From Oscillospiraceae bacterium (GTDB lineage Bacteria > Bacillota > Clostridia > Oscillospirales > Oscillospiraceae): a stretch of DNA of 50,529 bases. The translations under genes were made by a program, and so were the position numbers. Location of the stretch: positions 1-50,529 of the forward strand of contig JAJPYE010000026.1 in the NCBI GenBank assembly GCA_021205095.1, read 5' to 3'. The notes under the pieces were generated by a model. That model did no database searches. It saw only the letters and a program-made list of their open reading frames with translations, and had not been told where the DNA came from. The first letter of the stretch is position 1, and every line of letters begins with the position of its first letter. Shown here piece by piece: positions 35,016 through 43,068 of this stretch.

Positions 35016-35306
35016 TTATTTTTGCTTTTTCTTTTGAACTGGTGGAGTCTGGTTCAGCGGCCAACTGCATTGGGGGCAGTTTTTCATGCCGATGATGTTT
35101 TTGAAAATCGGGTAGCCGCATTTGGGGCATCGGCACCAGGTGCATACAATGATGAGCGCCAGCACGAGCAGCACCAGACTGACGACATACAGGGGGTCAC
35201 GCCAGCCGGTATCCTTAAGGGCAAGGGAGGCGACGGTGATAATGATAATTCCTGCCGCAATCAGGCCCTCTGCAATGGCGCGGGCAATTTGAAATCTTGT
35301 TTTCAT
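35016..35306 (-). CDS. Small membrane protein with zinc ribbon
   Basis: 96 residues, function unknown. Two hydrophobic segments (about 10-30 and 40-60) precede a cytoplasmic CPKCGYP-N12-CPQCSWP zinc ribbon and a KKKQK tail. It overlaps the upstream gene by ATGA, so the two are cotranslated. The name is descriptive only. Confidence 0.7.
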   Translation of the reverse strand: MKTRFQIARAIAEGLIAAGIIIITVASLALKDTGWRDPLYVVSLVLLVLALIIVCTWCRCPKCGYPIFKNIIGMKNCPQCSWPLNQTPPVQKKKQK

Positions 35307-35611
35307 TGGTCGGTTTCCCTTTCCTCATAGCGCAGGTTCAGCGGGATTTGGGGGAGATTAAACTCCACCTTATAGGCGGCCTGACGTCCCTCCGGGGAAT
35401 CTGCAAACCAGAAGTCCAGATAAACCACGTCCAGCCCGTCCGTCAGCATCTCGCGGAACACAAAATCATAATTCATGCGGCTTTCGGCGGCGAATTGCGC
35501 ATAGGGGACGGTGCGGGGGATGATTTCCTCCACGCCCAGGGCTTCGACCTTTTCGGATAATTCCCGGACGCGGGCTTGGGGCGCTTTGATGGTTGCGTGT
35601 AGCTGAAGCAT
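35303..35611 (-). CDS. Unrecognised 102-residue protein
   Basis: No family recognised. The sequence is soluble, with a helical start (KAPQARVRELSEKVEALGVEEI) and a mixed second half (MNYDFVFREMLTDGLDVVYLDFWFAD, YKVEFNLPQIPLNLRYEERE). There is no signal peptide. AGGGGT lies upstream. Codon use looks like its neighbours, and coupling to the zinc-ribbon gene supports it being real. Confidence 0.6.
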   Translation of the reverse strand: MLQLHATIKAPQARVRELSEKVEALGVEEIIPRTVPYAQFAAESRMNYDFVFREMLTDGLDVVYLDFWFADSPEGRQAAYKVEFNLPQIPLNLRYEERETDQ

Positions 35612-35680
35612 AGATGTCAGACCCCTTCCTGGTATTCAGTACTTGCGTTCATGCCCTTTATCATGCAATTTATGTGCCAA

Positions 35681-38449
35681 TCAGCGCATTTCATCCAGAG
35701 GCAGCGTCAGAAGAAAATAATAGACCTCTGAGGGCTGAAGCTCCAGGGACAGCTGCCGGCATGCGGTGTCCAGAATACTGCTGACCTGCTGATAAAACGT
35801 ATAGTTGTTGGTGATCAGATCCAAATCATCCTCAGGCATGGGCATGGCGTTTTCGTTGTTGAGCCGGTCGAACATGGCCGCAATATGGATATAGATGCGC
35901 ACCTGCAAATCCGAGGACAGGGCCTGGGTGCAGAGCTTTCGTATCTCCGCCACCACGAAATCTGCCTGAACGGCCACCGCCTCCGGGTCGAGCGTGGGGG
36001 CGAAATAATTGATTCGCTGGGCGAGCTGCTCAAAGCGGATATGCAGCGGCAGGTCGTCATGAGACCAGTGAGCCTCTAAATCTGCGGACTTCCAGCCCTT
36101 GAGCAGCAGCGTGACACGGTTGATGCCCTCCTGACTGGTGATGTTTTCCATGGTCAGAAACGGCACGCCCTTGATTTTGGGATCCGTAAAGCCAATCACG
36201 AGCTTCAGGCGGCTGCCGAGCTTCTGGGCCATTTCATAGATGTTTTCCTTTAACCCGATGGGAATGATCTCCGCGTTCATGTATACTGCGGGAAATTGTA
36301 GGAGATACTCCCGGATCCGTCGGGCGCAGCCGGTGCCGGTAATGCAGCAGGTCAGAATGACGCTCTTGCCGCCCGCTGTCTCGTCTTCCTCAGCCACATA
36401 CCGCAGGTAGCTGCCGGTCTGCCGGAGGATGCGAGTCATATATATCTGATAGGAGGCCAGGCTATTGCGGAAAATGGTGTCGATGTCGTCGTCCGTTGTG
36501 ATGATGGATTTGCAAAGCTCCAGAGCCATAGCTGTGCTCATACCGGGAATGACCCGGCAGCGGATGCCTGCGTCGTTTTTCAGGTGCTGCTCGTAGTATT
36601 CGATATTTTCTGAATCGGTCAGCACGATAACGCCTTTGCCCTCGTCGGTCTGTTTTGCGAGTGCGCAAAGTTGACTCATTGCCTGTTCCGGGGAGAGGCC
36701 GAAGTAGACGTCTACAGCATGGGCGATTTTTGTGAGAAGCACCTGGTTTACAAAATCCGCGATGCTGGACGCGGTGGATTTTCCGTGGCCCATGATGATG
36801 AGGCCAACCATTTTCTTGTCATCCGCTTTTTCGTAAGTCTCCAGGAGCATGGCTATCACGGTGGCTTCATCGTCGGTTATCGTGACGTTAAGCGCCCGTT
36901 CCAGCATGGGGACGATTTTTTTCACAAAACGAAGCTTTTCGGTGTATGCCTCCGCAAGGGAGTTGATGTCGGGAATAGGATAGGCTTGATTTACCTGATT
37001 ATGGAATTTAAGCTGCTGCAAAAACAGGGCCAGCGTCTCGTAAATAATCTCTGGATAGGTGCAGTTGAAGCGATTGGAAGCCAGTCGGATAAGCTCCTCC
37101 GCCGCGGCCCGCACTTTTGAGGTGACAGATTCAAAAATAGCAAACTGTTCCTGCGGCCCGGAGGACAGATTGGAAAAATTCCGAATCAGATCCATGGACA
37201 CAAGATAACCGATTTCCTGGGGCGGCAGGTTTTCGCTGCTGTATTTGCCGATGCGCTCCTCGATGAAGCCATAGAGATCGCCGGCGGACTTGGTATCCTG
37301 GGCGGAGGCATCCTGTTCGGGGGAGATGATAAGGCTGTGCTGCTGGATCCAGTTGTCCAGATACTCCTCCACCTCCGGGTCGGATTCAGTGTTTTGCAGA
37401 TTGCGGGAGAGGTTGCTGCTGCCAAATTCGATAAAGGGCGGTGGGCCTGATGGATTGCTGCGATAGTCCAGATAGCCTCTTGCGCAGCAGAGCTGGATCT
37501 CATTTTTCAGGTCGCCGATGTTGGCGTTGCTGTGGTATACAGCCAGAAGCCGCAGGGCATACGGGGAGATGCGAATGGGAAGATTTAGCCGCTGGGCCTC
37601 ATTTTGAATAAAGTGCAGAACCAATGCGAGTCGCTCCTTGATGGGGCGCTCCTGGAGTGTGGGGATCTCGATGACCATAGGGATGCGGCGACGGAAGGTA
37701 TTCAGAAGCGCCGCTTCCGGGTTTTCGGTCGTAGCGCCGATGACCATGAGGTTTGCGTATTTATCCTGGGAGCTGCCGAGGCTCCGATACATCCCGCGGT
37801 CGAGGAGCGTGAAAAGCATTTCCTGCCCAGTGGCAGGGAGACGGTGAATTTCGTCCAGAAAGAGAACGCCGCCGTCGGCCTCGCTGACAAGGCCAGGATG
37901 GTCGGTATCCGCCCCGGTGAACGCGCCGCGAATATAGCCAAACAGTTGGGACAGCAGAAACTGGGGATTTTCCGCGTATTCCGCGCAGTTGAATATGATG
38001 AAGGGCTTTTCCTTTGTGCCTGCCGGACGGTTTTGGTTCATGTAGCGCCAGATTTCTTCTGCCAGAAGAGTTTTGCCGACGCCGGATTCTCCTATCAGGA
38101 GCATATGCATTCCATTGGGAGGATAGGAGGCGCCGGCCTTGGCGAGCTGTATCTGTAAGGCCAGGCTGCCGGTAGCGCCGATGATGCGGTGAAAGGCAGG
38201 TTCCTCTATCGGCTCCTCCTGGCTGATGCTTTTGTCGGGAAGCGGCAGGCAGTAATGAATGGGACGGCTGCCCACCTTTCGAAGCATCTGGTCGGCGCAG
38301 AGGGAGTTTAGCGCCGCTGCCGCGTCGTTCTGCCAAATGCCCATACCCTCGGCAACCTGGCGGGCGGTCAGGCCGACGGCCTGCTCATCCTCTGACAGCT
38401 TTCCCAGGGTTTCGGAAACGTATTGCAAGGTTTGCTCTTTAACGCTCAT
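35681..38449 (-). CDS. LevR/MtlR-type sigma-54 activator with PTS domains
   Basis: 922 residues. An N-terminal winged-helix DNA-binding part (about 1-80) precedes the AAA+ domain: Walker A GESGVGKT (120-127), the sigma-54 contact loop GAFTGA (175-180) and Walker B VLFLDEI (about 195). Then come a PTS regulatory domain, an EIIA-mannose-like domain with GLIIMGHGKSTASS (about 555, phosphorylatable His), a middle EIIB-like segment (VILTCCITGTGCARRI) and a C-terminal PRD (HIRFEQLAQRINYF). This is the LevR class, in which PTS phosphorylation tunes activation of sigma-54 promoters. Its targets are probably the two -24/-12 promoters nearby. It overlaps rpoN by ATGA. Confidence 0.94.
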   Translation of the reverse strand: MSVKEQTLQYVSETLGKLSEDEQAVGLTARQVAEGMGIWQNDAAAALNSLCADQMLRKVGSRPIHYCLPLPDKSISQEEPIEEPAFHRIIGATGSLALQIQLAKAGASYPPNGMHMLLIGESGVGKTLLAEEIWRYMNQNRPAGTKEKPFIIFNCAEYAENPQFLLSQLFGYIRGAFTGADTDHPGLVSEADGGVLFLDEIHRLPATGQEMLFTLLDRGMYRSLGSSQDKYANLMVIGATTENPEAALLNTFRRRIPMVIEIPTLQERPIKERLALVLHFIQNEAQRLNLPIRISPYALRLLAVYHSNANIGDLKNEIQLCCARGYLDYRSNPSGPPPFIEFGSSNLSRNLQNTESDPEVEEYLDNWIQQHSLIISPEQDASAQDTKSAGDLYGFIEERIGKYSSENLPPQEIGYLVSMDLIRNFSNLSSGPQEQFAIFESVTSKVRAAAEELIRLASNRFNCTYPEIIYETLALFLQQLKFHNQVNQAYPIPDINSLAEAYTEKLRFVKKIVPMLERALNVTITDDEATVIAMLLETYEKADDKKMVGLIIMGHGKSTASSIADFVNQVLLTKIAHAVDVYFGLSPEQAMSQLCALAKQTDEGKGVIVLTDSENIEYYEQHLKNDAGIRCRVIPGMSTAMALELCKSIITTDDDIDTIFRNSLASYQIYMTRILRQTGSYLRYVAEEDETAGGKSVILTCCITGTGCARRIREYLLQFPAVYMNAEIIPIGLKENIYEMAQKLGSRLKLVIGFTDPKIKGVPFLTMENITSQEGINRVTLLLKGWKSADLEAHWSHDDLPLHIRFEQLAQRINYFAPTLDPEAVAVQADFVVAEIRKLCTQALSSDLQVRIYIHIAAMFDRLNNENAMPMPEDDLDLITNNYTFYQQVSSILDTACRQLSLELQPSEVYYFLLTLPLDEMR

Positions 38450-39786
38450 GTGTATTGCCTTTCCCGTATGCGGCTTTCTGGAATATGAAGCTGCTCACGA
38501 TATTTGGCGACTGTCCGGCGTGAGATGGGGATGCCCTCCTGACCGAGCAACTCGGCCAGTCTTTGGTCAGATAGCGCCCGCGTTTCGTTTTGAATCAGGG
38601 CGGCGATTTTTTGCTTGACTTCTACCGATGAGACGGCCCTGTCTGTGTCCAACGCATAGCCTGTAGAGAACATCCGTTTCAGTGGAACGACCCCCGCCCC
38701 AGTTTGAATATAGCGGTCGCTGACGCAGCGGGAAACAGTGGAAGGGTGTATATTCAGAGCCTCGGCGGCGGCTCGCATGGTGACAGGCTTCAATGCGCCG
38801 CCCAGAAAGTAGTCTGACTGGAGATGCAGAATATAGTGGAGCAGCCGCTCTACAGTGTTTTTTCGGATGGTCAGCTCCTGTATTAGATCCACGGCCTCCC
38901 GGTATTTTCGATGCAGATAGTATTCCGTGTCATTATCCAGCGCGTCCTGGGCCTGTATATACTGCAAAAGCCCGGCGTCGATGGAAAGAAGGTCGCAGCC
39001 GCTGTGGAAGGTGAAGTGCAGCTGCCCGTTTTCCGCTGTCACGGTGATTTCCGGCTGGATGTAATGCGTGACATAGCGGGAGGAAAATTCTGCGCCAGGG
39101 TATGGATTGAGCGAGGCGAGATGTTCCAGGTGACTGCGTACCTGCTGGGGCGTAGCCTTGCACTGGGCCGCTATTTTTTGATAGTTCCGGGAGGCCAGCA
39201 GGACTGGGTCAGTATGCAGAAGCCTGCGCAAAAGCGCTGGGTCGTATTTCGTCTGATTTGCCTGTAAAAGCAGACATTCTTCGAGATTTTCTGCGCCGAC
39301 GCCTGTCGGGGAAAAGGTCTTTATCAGACGCAGCGCGGCTTCTACATCCTCGGCGGGCAGGCCCTCAAGTCTTGAAATCTCGGCGGAGGATTCCCGACAG
39401 TAGCCGTTGTCATCCAAATAGTCGATGAGCCGGTAGCCTGCCCGGCGAACGACGGGGCTTGCGGGGGACTGTCCCAGCTGGAGCCGCAGATGCTCCCGCA
39501 GGGATGAGAGTGTATCAGAAGCGGCAAACACAGGGGTCGGCTCTGCGGTCTTCTTCTCTCGGCGGCTCTGCCAGGATAGGAGAGAATCCGCAGCATATAA
39601 TTGTGTGTGAATCTCCAGCTCACTGTGATATTCCAGGAAGGGATTTTCCAGGGACTGACGCTCCAGAAACTGTGAAAGGGCGGTATAGGACATGGGAAGA
39701 AGCTGGAGGCTTTTCATCATGACCGGGGCCATGACAGGCCGCTGTTCCTGTTTTTGTTTCGATGTTTGAGAAAAATAAAAATCCAT
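38446..39786 (-). CDS. rpoN: RNA polymerase sigma-54 factor
   Basis: 446 residues. Region I is glutamine- and leucine-rich (MAPVMMKSLQLLPMSYTALSQFL). The core-binding region (SLREHLRLQLGQSPAS; LIDYLDDNGYC; FSPTGVGAENLEECLLLQ) follows. The C-terminal HTH (MRAAAEALNIHPSTVSRCVSDRYIQT) and the RpoN box SRRTVAKYRE, which reads the -24 element, complete it. It starts at ATG 39786, just before its own operon partner's targets, and forms an operon with the LevR-type activator. Placing rpoN in a PTS cluster suggests a dedicated regulon. Confidence 0.96.
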   Translation of the reverse strand: MDFYFSQTSKQKQEQRPVMAPVMMKSLQLLPMSYTALSQFLERQSLENPFLEYHSELEIHTQLYAADSLLSWQSRREKKTAEPTPVFAASDTLSSLREHLRLQLGQSPASPVVRRAGYRLIDYLDDNGYCRESSAEISRLEGLPAEDVEAALRLIKTFSPTGVGAENLEECLLLQANQTKYDPALLRRLLHTDPVLLASRNYQKIAAQCKATPQQVRSHLEHLASLNPYPGAEFSSRYVTHYIQPEITVTAENGQLHFTFHSGCDLLSIDAGLLQYIQAQDALDNDTEYYLHRKYREAVDLIQELTIRKNTVERLLHYILHLQSDYFLGGALKPVTMRAAAEALNIHPSTVSRCVSDRYIQTGAGVVPLKRMFSTGYALDTDRAVSSVEVKQKIAALIQNETRALSDQRLAELLGQEGIPISRRTVAKYREQLHIPESRIRERQYT

Positions 39787-39800
39787 CGAATGACCCGCCT

Positions 39801-39817
39801 TTGGCACAGTAATTGCA
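39801..39817 (+). promoter_or_regulatory. Sigma-54 promoter (-24/-12) before ptsH
   Basis: TTGGCACAGTAATTGCA: GG at 39803-39804, ten bases, GC at 39815-39816, matching TGGCAC-N5-TTGC. It faces ptsH and lies in the rpoN 5' leader. The leader to ptsH is about 130 bases. A weaker sigma-A candidate (TTGCTA 39880-39885, 16 bases, TATAAA 39902-39907) may also serve ptsH. Confidence 0.82.
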
Positions 39818-39845
39818 TTTATTTTTGTAGAATCACGTCGAGTCA

Positions 39846-39873
39846 AGTATACCATTTGTATTATAAATGTCAA
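39846..39873 (-). promoter_or_regulatory. Sigma-A promoter of rpoN
   Basis: On the minus strand TTGACA (39873-39868), 16 bases, TATACT (39851-39846), with TGG before the -10. The predicted leader crosses the sigma-54 site at 39801-39817. Confidence 0.82.
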
Positions 39874-39955
39874 GTTTGTTTGCTAAAATTTGTGCAATTC
39901 ATATAAAAATCTGCGTTATATCTATAAGTTTAAACAAAATGAGAAGGGAGTTGCC

Positions 39956-40228
39956 ATGGAAGTTAGAAATGTAACCATTATCAATCCGACCGGTCTGCAC
40001 GCGAGACCTGCCTCGGAATTTGTCAAAAAAGCTGCCAGCTTTAAATCTACCGTGATGGTAAAAAACCTTTCCACGGGGCGCAGTGTGAACGCCAAGTCTA
40101 TCGTCATGCTGCTGACGCTGGCGTTGACGGAAGGCACGGAAATAGAAATCACCACGACGGGCGCAGATGAAGCGGAGGCGGCGGACACGTTGAAGGCGAT
40201 GGTAGAGGGTGGTTTCGGTGAAGTCTGA
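39956..40228 (+). CDS. ptsH: Phosphocarrier protein HPr
   Basis: 90 residues. HPr passes phosphate from enzyme I to IIA proteins. His15 sits in NPTGLHARPASEFVKKA. Ser48 in NAKSIVML corresponds to regulatory Ser46 of Gram-positive HPr, the HPr-kinase target, rather than a Crh/NPr form. AAGGGAG is 5 bases upstream of ATG 39956. It overlaps ptsI by 11 bases. Confidence 0.95.
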   Translation: MEVRNVTIINPTGLHARPASEFVKKAASFKSTVMVKNLSTGRSVNAKSIVMLLTLALTEGTEIEITTTGADEAEAADTLKAMVEGGFGEV

Positions 40229-41915
40229 AAGGGTTGCTGGCATCCCGGTATCGCGAGGCATCGGGATAGGGCCTGTGTTTTTGTTTCAGCCATACGAACC
40301 GAAGCGTTCTGAGAAAAAGGCTGAATCCGCGGCAGTGGAGGCCGAAGTGCTCGCGTCAGGCATGGCACAGGCGGAGGCGGAGCTTACGGCGCGCATTGAA
40401 AAATGCGAGGCTGGTTCCCCAGAGGCAGAAATTCTGGACGCACATATGGAGATCCTTCACGACCCATGTCTTGCGGAGGATATTCAGGCGCGCATTGACA
40501 GCGGCGTATGCTGCGCTGCTTCCGTCTGGGATGCATATCAGGCCATGATTGATATGCTGCTTGAGGTAGAAGACCCTGTGTTCCGGGGGCGGGCGACGGA
40601 TATGGTGGATGTGAGAAATCGTTTGCTTCGCTGCTGTGAAGGTTTGCAGGAAACGGATTTTTCCGCCCTGCGGGAGCCAATCGTGCTGGTGGCCAATGAG
40701 CTGACGCCATCGGATACCATATCGCTCCCCAGAGATATGCTGGTAGCCATCGCTGCGGAGACGGGTACGAACACCTCTCATGCGGCCATATTGGCCCGCT
40801 CGTGGGGAATCCCCGCTGTTTTGGGCGTGCCAGGGCTTGTAGCGGCGGCGCAAAACCGGGAGGGTGCAATCGTTGACGCGGTGGATGGGGCAGTGATATT
40901 TGACCCGGATGAGGAGACCCTTGCCCTATATGCGGCCCGGCGGCAGAATATGAACGCGGAGGCTGCTGCGGATGCCGCTGCCGTCCGGCAGCCCGTCGTC
41001 ACCACGGACGGAGTGGCTGTGGCCACGGAAATCAATGTGGGGAAGATAGAGGACATAGAAACAGACGCCGCCGGGTATGCCGACGGTGTGGGCCTGTTTC
41101 GTTCCGAATTCTTATTTATGCAGGCGGAGCAGCTGCCGGATGAGGAGGCACAGTACCGGGCGTATTCTAAGGTGCTGAAAGCCTTTGGAGAACGGCCTGT
41201 TATCCTGCGGACGCTGGATATTGGCGGGGATAAGGAGCTGAGCTATTTTTCCCTGCCTAAGGAGGAAAATCCGTTTTTAGGTCTGCGGGCTTTGCGGCTG
41301 TGCTTTGCCCATGAGGACATCTTCCGCACGCAGCTTCGGGCGGCGTGCAGAGCATCTGCCGAGGGGAACCTGTGGCTCATGTTCCCAATGGTGTCGAGCC
41401 TCGATGATTTCCGGCGGGCCAAGGCCATCCTGCGGGATGTGCAGAACGAGCTGGGGGCCGAAGGGATTTCCTGTGATCCGCAGATGAAGGTTGGCATTAT
41501 GATCGAGACTCCCGCCATTGCCCTGATGGCGGAGGCTGCGGCGAGGGAAACCGATTTTGCCAGCATTGGCACCAACGACCTGTGTCAATACACCTGTGCC
41601 GCCGACCGCATGAACACCACGGTCGCGCCGTATAACGCGCCGGAAAATCCCGGTTTCCTGCGGCTTGTGGCTCAGATTGCCAGGGCCTATACCCAAGAGG
41701 GAAAGCCCCTGGGCGTTTGCGGAGAGCTTGCGGCGGATCCCAGGCTGGGGCCGGTGTTGGTGGGTATGGGGATTCGCTCCCTCAGCGTCAACGGTGCTTC
41801 CCTGGGGTCGGTGCGCCGAAACCTTTCCGGCAAGTCCTGCGCGGATATGGCCGCCCTGTCGGAGCAGGTGCTGGCCTGTACCACCATCCAGGATGTGAAA
41901 GACATACTGGGATAA
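40218..41915 (+). CDS. ptsI: PTS enzyme I
   Basis: About 565 residues. It takes phosphate from PEP and gives it to HPr. The swivelling domain carries the active His in GTNTSHAAILARSWGIPAVLG. The PEP-binding barrel has GVGLFRSEFLFM, GGDKELSYF, FLGLRALRLCFAHEDIFRTQLRA, MVSSLDDFRRAK, IGTNDLCQYTCAADR and the C-terminal GVCGELAADP. The likely start is GTG 40218, 8 bases after GAGGG; GTG 40209 is an alternative. It overlaps ptsH by 11 bases. Confidence 0.95.
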   Translation: MKSERVAGIPVSRGIGIGPVFLFQPYEPKRSEKKAESAAVEAEVLASGMAQAEAELTARIEKCEAGSPEAEILDAHMEILHDPCLAEDIQARIDSGVCCAASVWDAYQAMIDMLLEVEDPVFRGRATDMVDVRNRLLRCCEGLQETDFSALREPIVLVANELTPSDTISLPRDMLVAIAAETGTNTSHAAILARSWGIPAVLGVPGLVAAAQNREGAIVDAVDGAVIFDPDEETLALYAARRQNMNAEAAADAAAVRQPVVTTDGVAVATEINVGKIEDIETDAAGYADGVGLFRSEFLFMQAEQLPDEEAQYRAYSKVLKAFGERPVILRTLDIGGDKELSYFSLPKEENPFLGLRALRLCFAHEDIFRTQLRAACRASAEGNLWLMFPMVSSLDDFRRAKAILRDVQNELGAEGISCDPQMKVGIMIETPAIALMAEAAARETDFASIGTNDLCQYTCAADRMNTTVAPYNAPENPGFLRLVAQIARAYTQEGKPLGVCGELAADPRLGPVLVGMGIRSLSVNGASLGSVRRNLSGKSCADMAALSEQVLACTTIQDVKDILG

Positions 41916-41936
41916 AATTTATCTTTTTTTGTCGCA

Positions 41937-41953
41937 TTGGCACGCTTTTTGCA
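41937..41953 (+). promoter_or_regulatory. Sigma-54 promoter (-24/-12) before the PTS permease
   Basis: TTGGCACGCTTTTTGCA: GG 41939-41940, ten bases, GC 41951-41952, a near-perfect match to TGGCACG-N4-TTGCA. The predicted start near 41964 is about 25 bases before the IIA gene, which has its own GGGGGAG site. Confidence 0.92.
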
Positions 41954-41988
41954 TATATTTTTATGAACGCAAAATGGGGGAGAAAGCT

Positions 41989-42438
41989 ATGATAGTTGTT
42001 TTTGACAGAGACCATATCGTCCCGGAACTGCCAGGCATCGTGTTGCTGTCCCATGGGCCGTTTGCCGGAGCCTGCGTGGAATCCGTTGCCATGCTCCAGG
42101 GGGCGCAGGAGAACCTGGCTGCCTTTGGACTTGAGCCGGCGGATGAACTTGCGGACTATACCGCCGCTGTGCTGGACGCGGTGCGGGCATTTCCTGACGG
42201 CAGCATTATTATGGTGGATTTATACGGCGGCACGCCCTGTAACCAGATGATGCTGGCGGCGTTGAAGGAGGGGCTGGACTTACACATTATCAGCGGGTTT
42301 GGCCTTCCTATGGTGGTGGATGCCTGCTCCCTGCGGAGTGCGGAGCTTAAGGGCGACGAGCTGCTCGCGCAGATTGAGGAGATTGCCAAGGCCGGTATCA
42401 TCAATGTTTCCGATATGATACATGGCAGAAACGCATAA
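41989..42438 (+). CDS. PTS mannose-family IIA component
   Basis: 149 residues. The phosphorylated His is His22 in GIVLLSHGPFAGACVES. A second hallmark is GSIIMVDLYGGTPCNQ. It is a free-standing IIA, whereas many mannose-family systems fuse IIA to IIB. It would receive phosphate from the HPr encoded upstream. The start is set by GGGGGAG at 41976-41982. Confidence 0.94.
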   Translation: MIVVFDRDHIVPELPGIVLLSHGPFAGACVESVAMLQGAQENLAAFGLEPADELADYTAAVLDAVRAFPDGSIIMVDLYGGTPCNQMMLAALKEGLDLHIISGFGLPMVVDACSLRSAELKGDELLAQIEEIAKAGIINVSDMIHGRNA

Positions 42439-42483
42439 CATAAAATTATTTTTCAATTTTTTTCTTTGGGAGGATACTTGCTT

Positions 42484-42969
42484 ATGAGAGAGCCCACGCT
42501 GATTCGTGTTGATTTTCGTTTGCTGCACGGAATGGTGGCGACAAAATGGGTGCGTTCCCTGAACATTGTGAATATTTATATCATAGACGACAGCGTCTAT
42601 GCGGACGAGTTTCTGCGTCAGGTATTCGATTTGGCAAAGCCTGTGGGTACGAAGCTGGAGTTTTTCACCGTAGAGCAGGCTGCCGCCAAGTGGATGGATG
42701 GAGGCTTTGAGGAAGACCCCAAGGAGCCGTCCCTGGTGCTGATTAAAAATGTGGACAGCGCCAAGCGTCTTTACGACGCGGGGATGAAGTTCAGCAAGCT
42801 GCTGATTGGAAACTCCGAGCCTGACCGCAAGAAAAAGCAGAAGCATTTTAATAACGTATATTATTTCGACGATAATGATGCCCGCACCATCAACAGCATG
42901 GCCGATGCCGGCGTTGAAATCACGCTACAGGAGCAGGAGGGCACCAAATCAACTACCTGGGTAAGGTGA
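42484..42969 (+). CDS. PTS mannose-family IIB component
   Basis: 161 residues. His15 in RVDFRLLHGMVATKW is the IIB phosphorylation site (family RIDDRLIHGQV). It passes phosphate to the incoming sugar. GGGAGGA (42468-42474) is 9 bases from ATG 42484. A small hairpin, AGAATGT-N8-ACATTCT (43008-43029), lies between it and the permease gene. Confidence 0.93.
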   Translation: MREPTLIRVDFRLLHGMVATKWVRSLNIVNIYIIDDSVYADEFLRQVFDLAKPVGTKLEFFTVEQAAAKWMDGGFEEDPKEPSLVLIKNVDSAKRLYDAGMKFSKLLIGNSEPDRKKKQKHFNNVYYFDDNDARTINSMADAGVEITLQEQEGTKSTTWVR

Positions 42970-43068
42970 GAGAGAAATACTTTAGCAAGGTATGAGCCGT
43001 GTGAGTGAGAATGTGGGTACGGACATTCTGATTCATATACTACTCTAAAACGAGGAGGAGACACGTTT

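Noticed and set aside
42993-43033. GAGCCGT...GTACGG...TTCTGA resembling a group II intron signature
   Set aside because: Only a partial match, with no reverse transcriptase and no domain V; it probably just forms the small hairpin between IIB and the permease.
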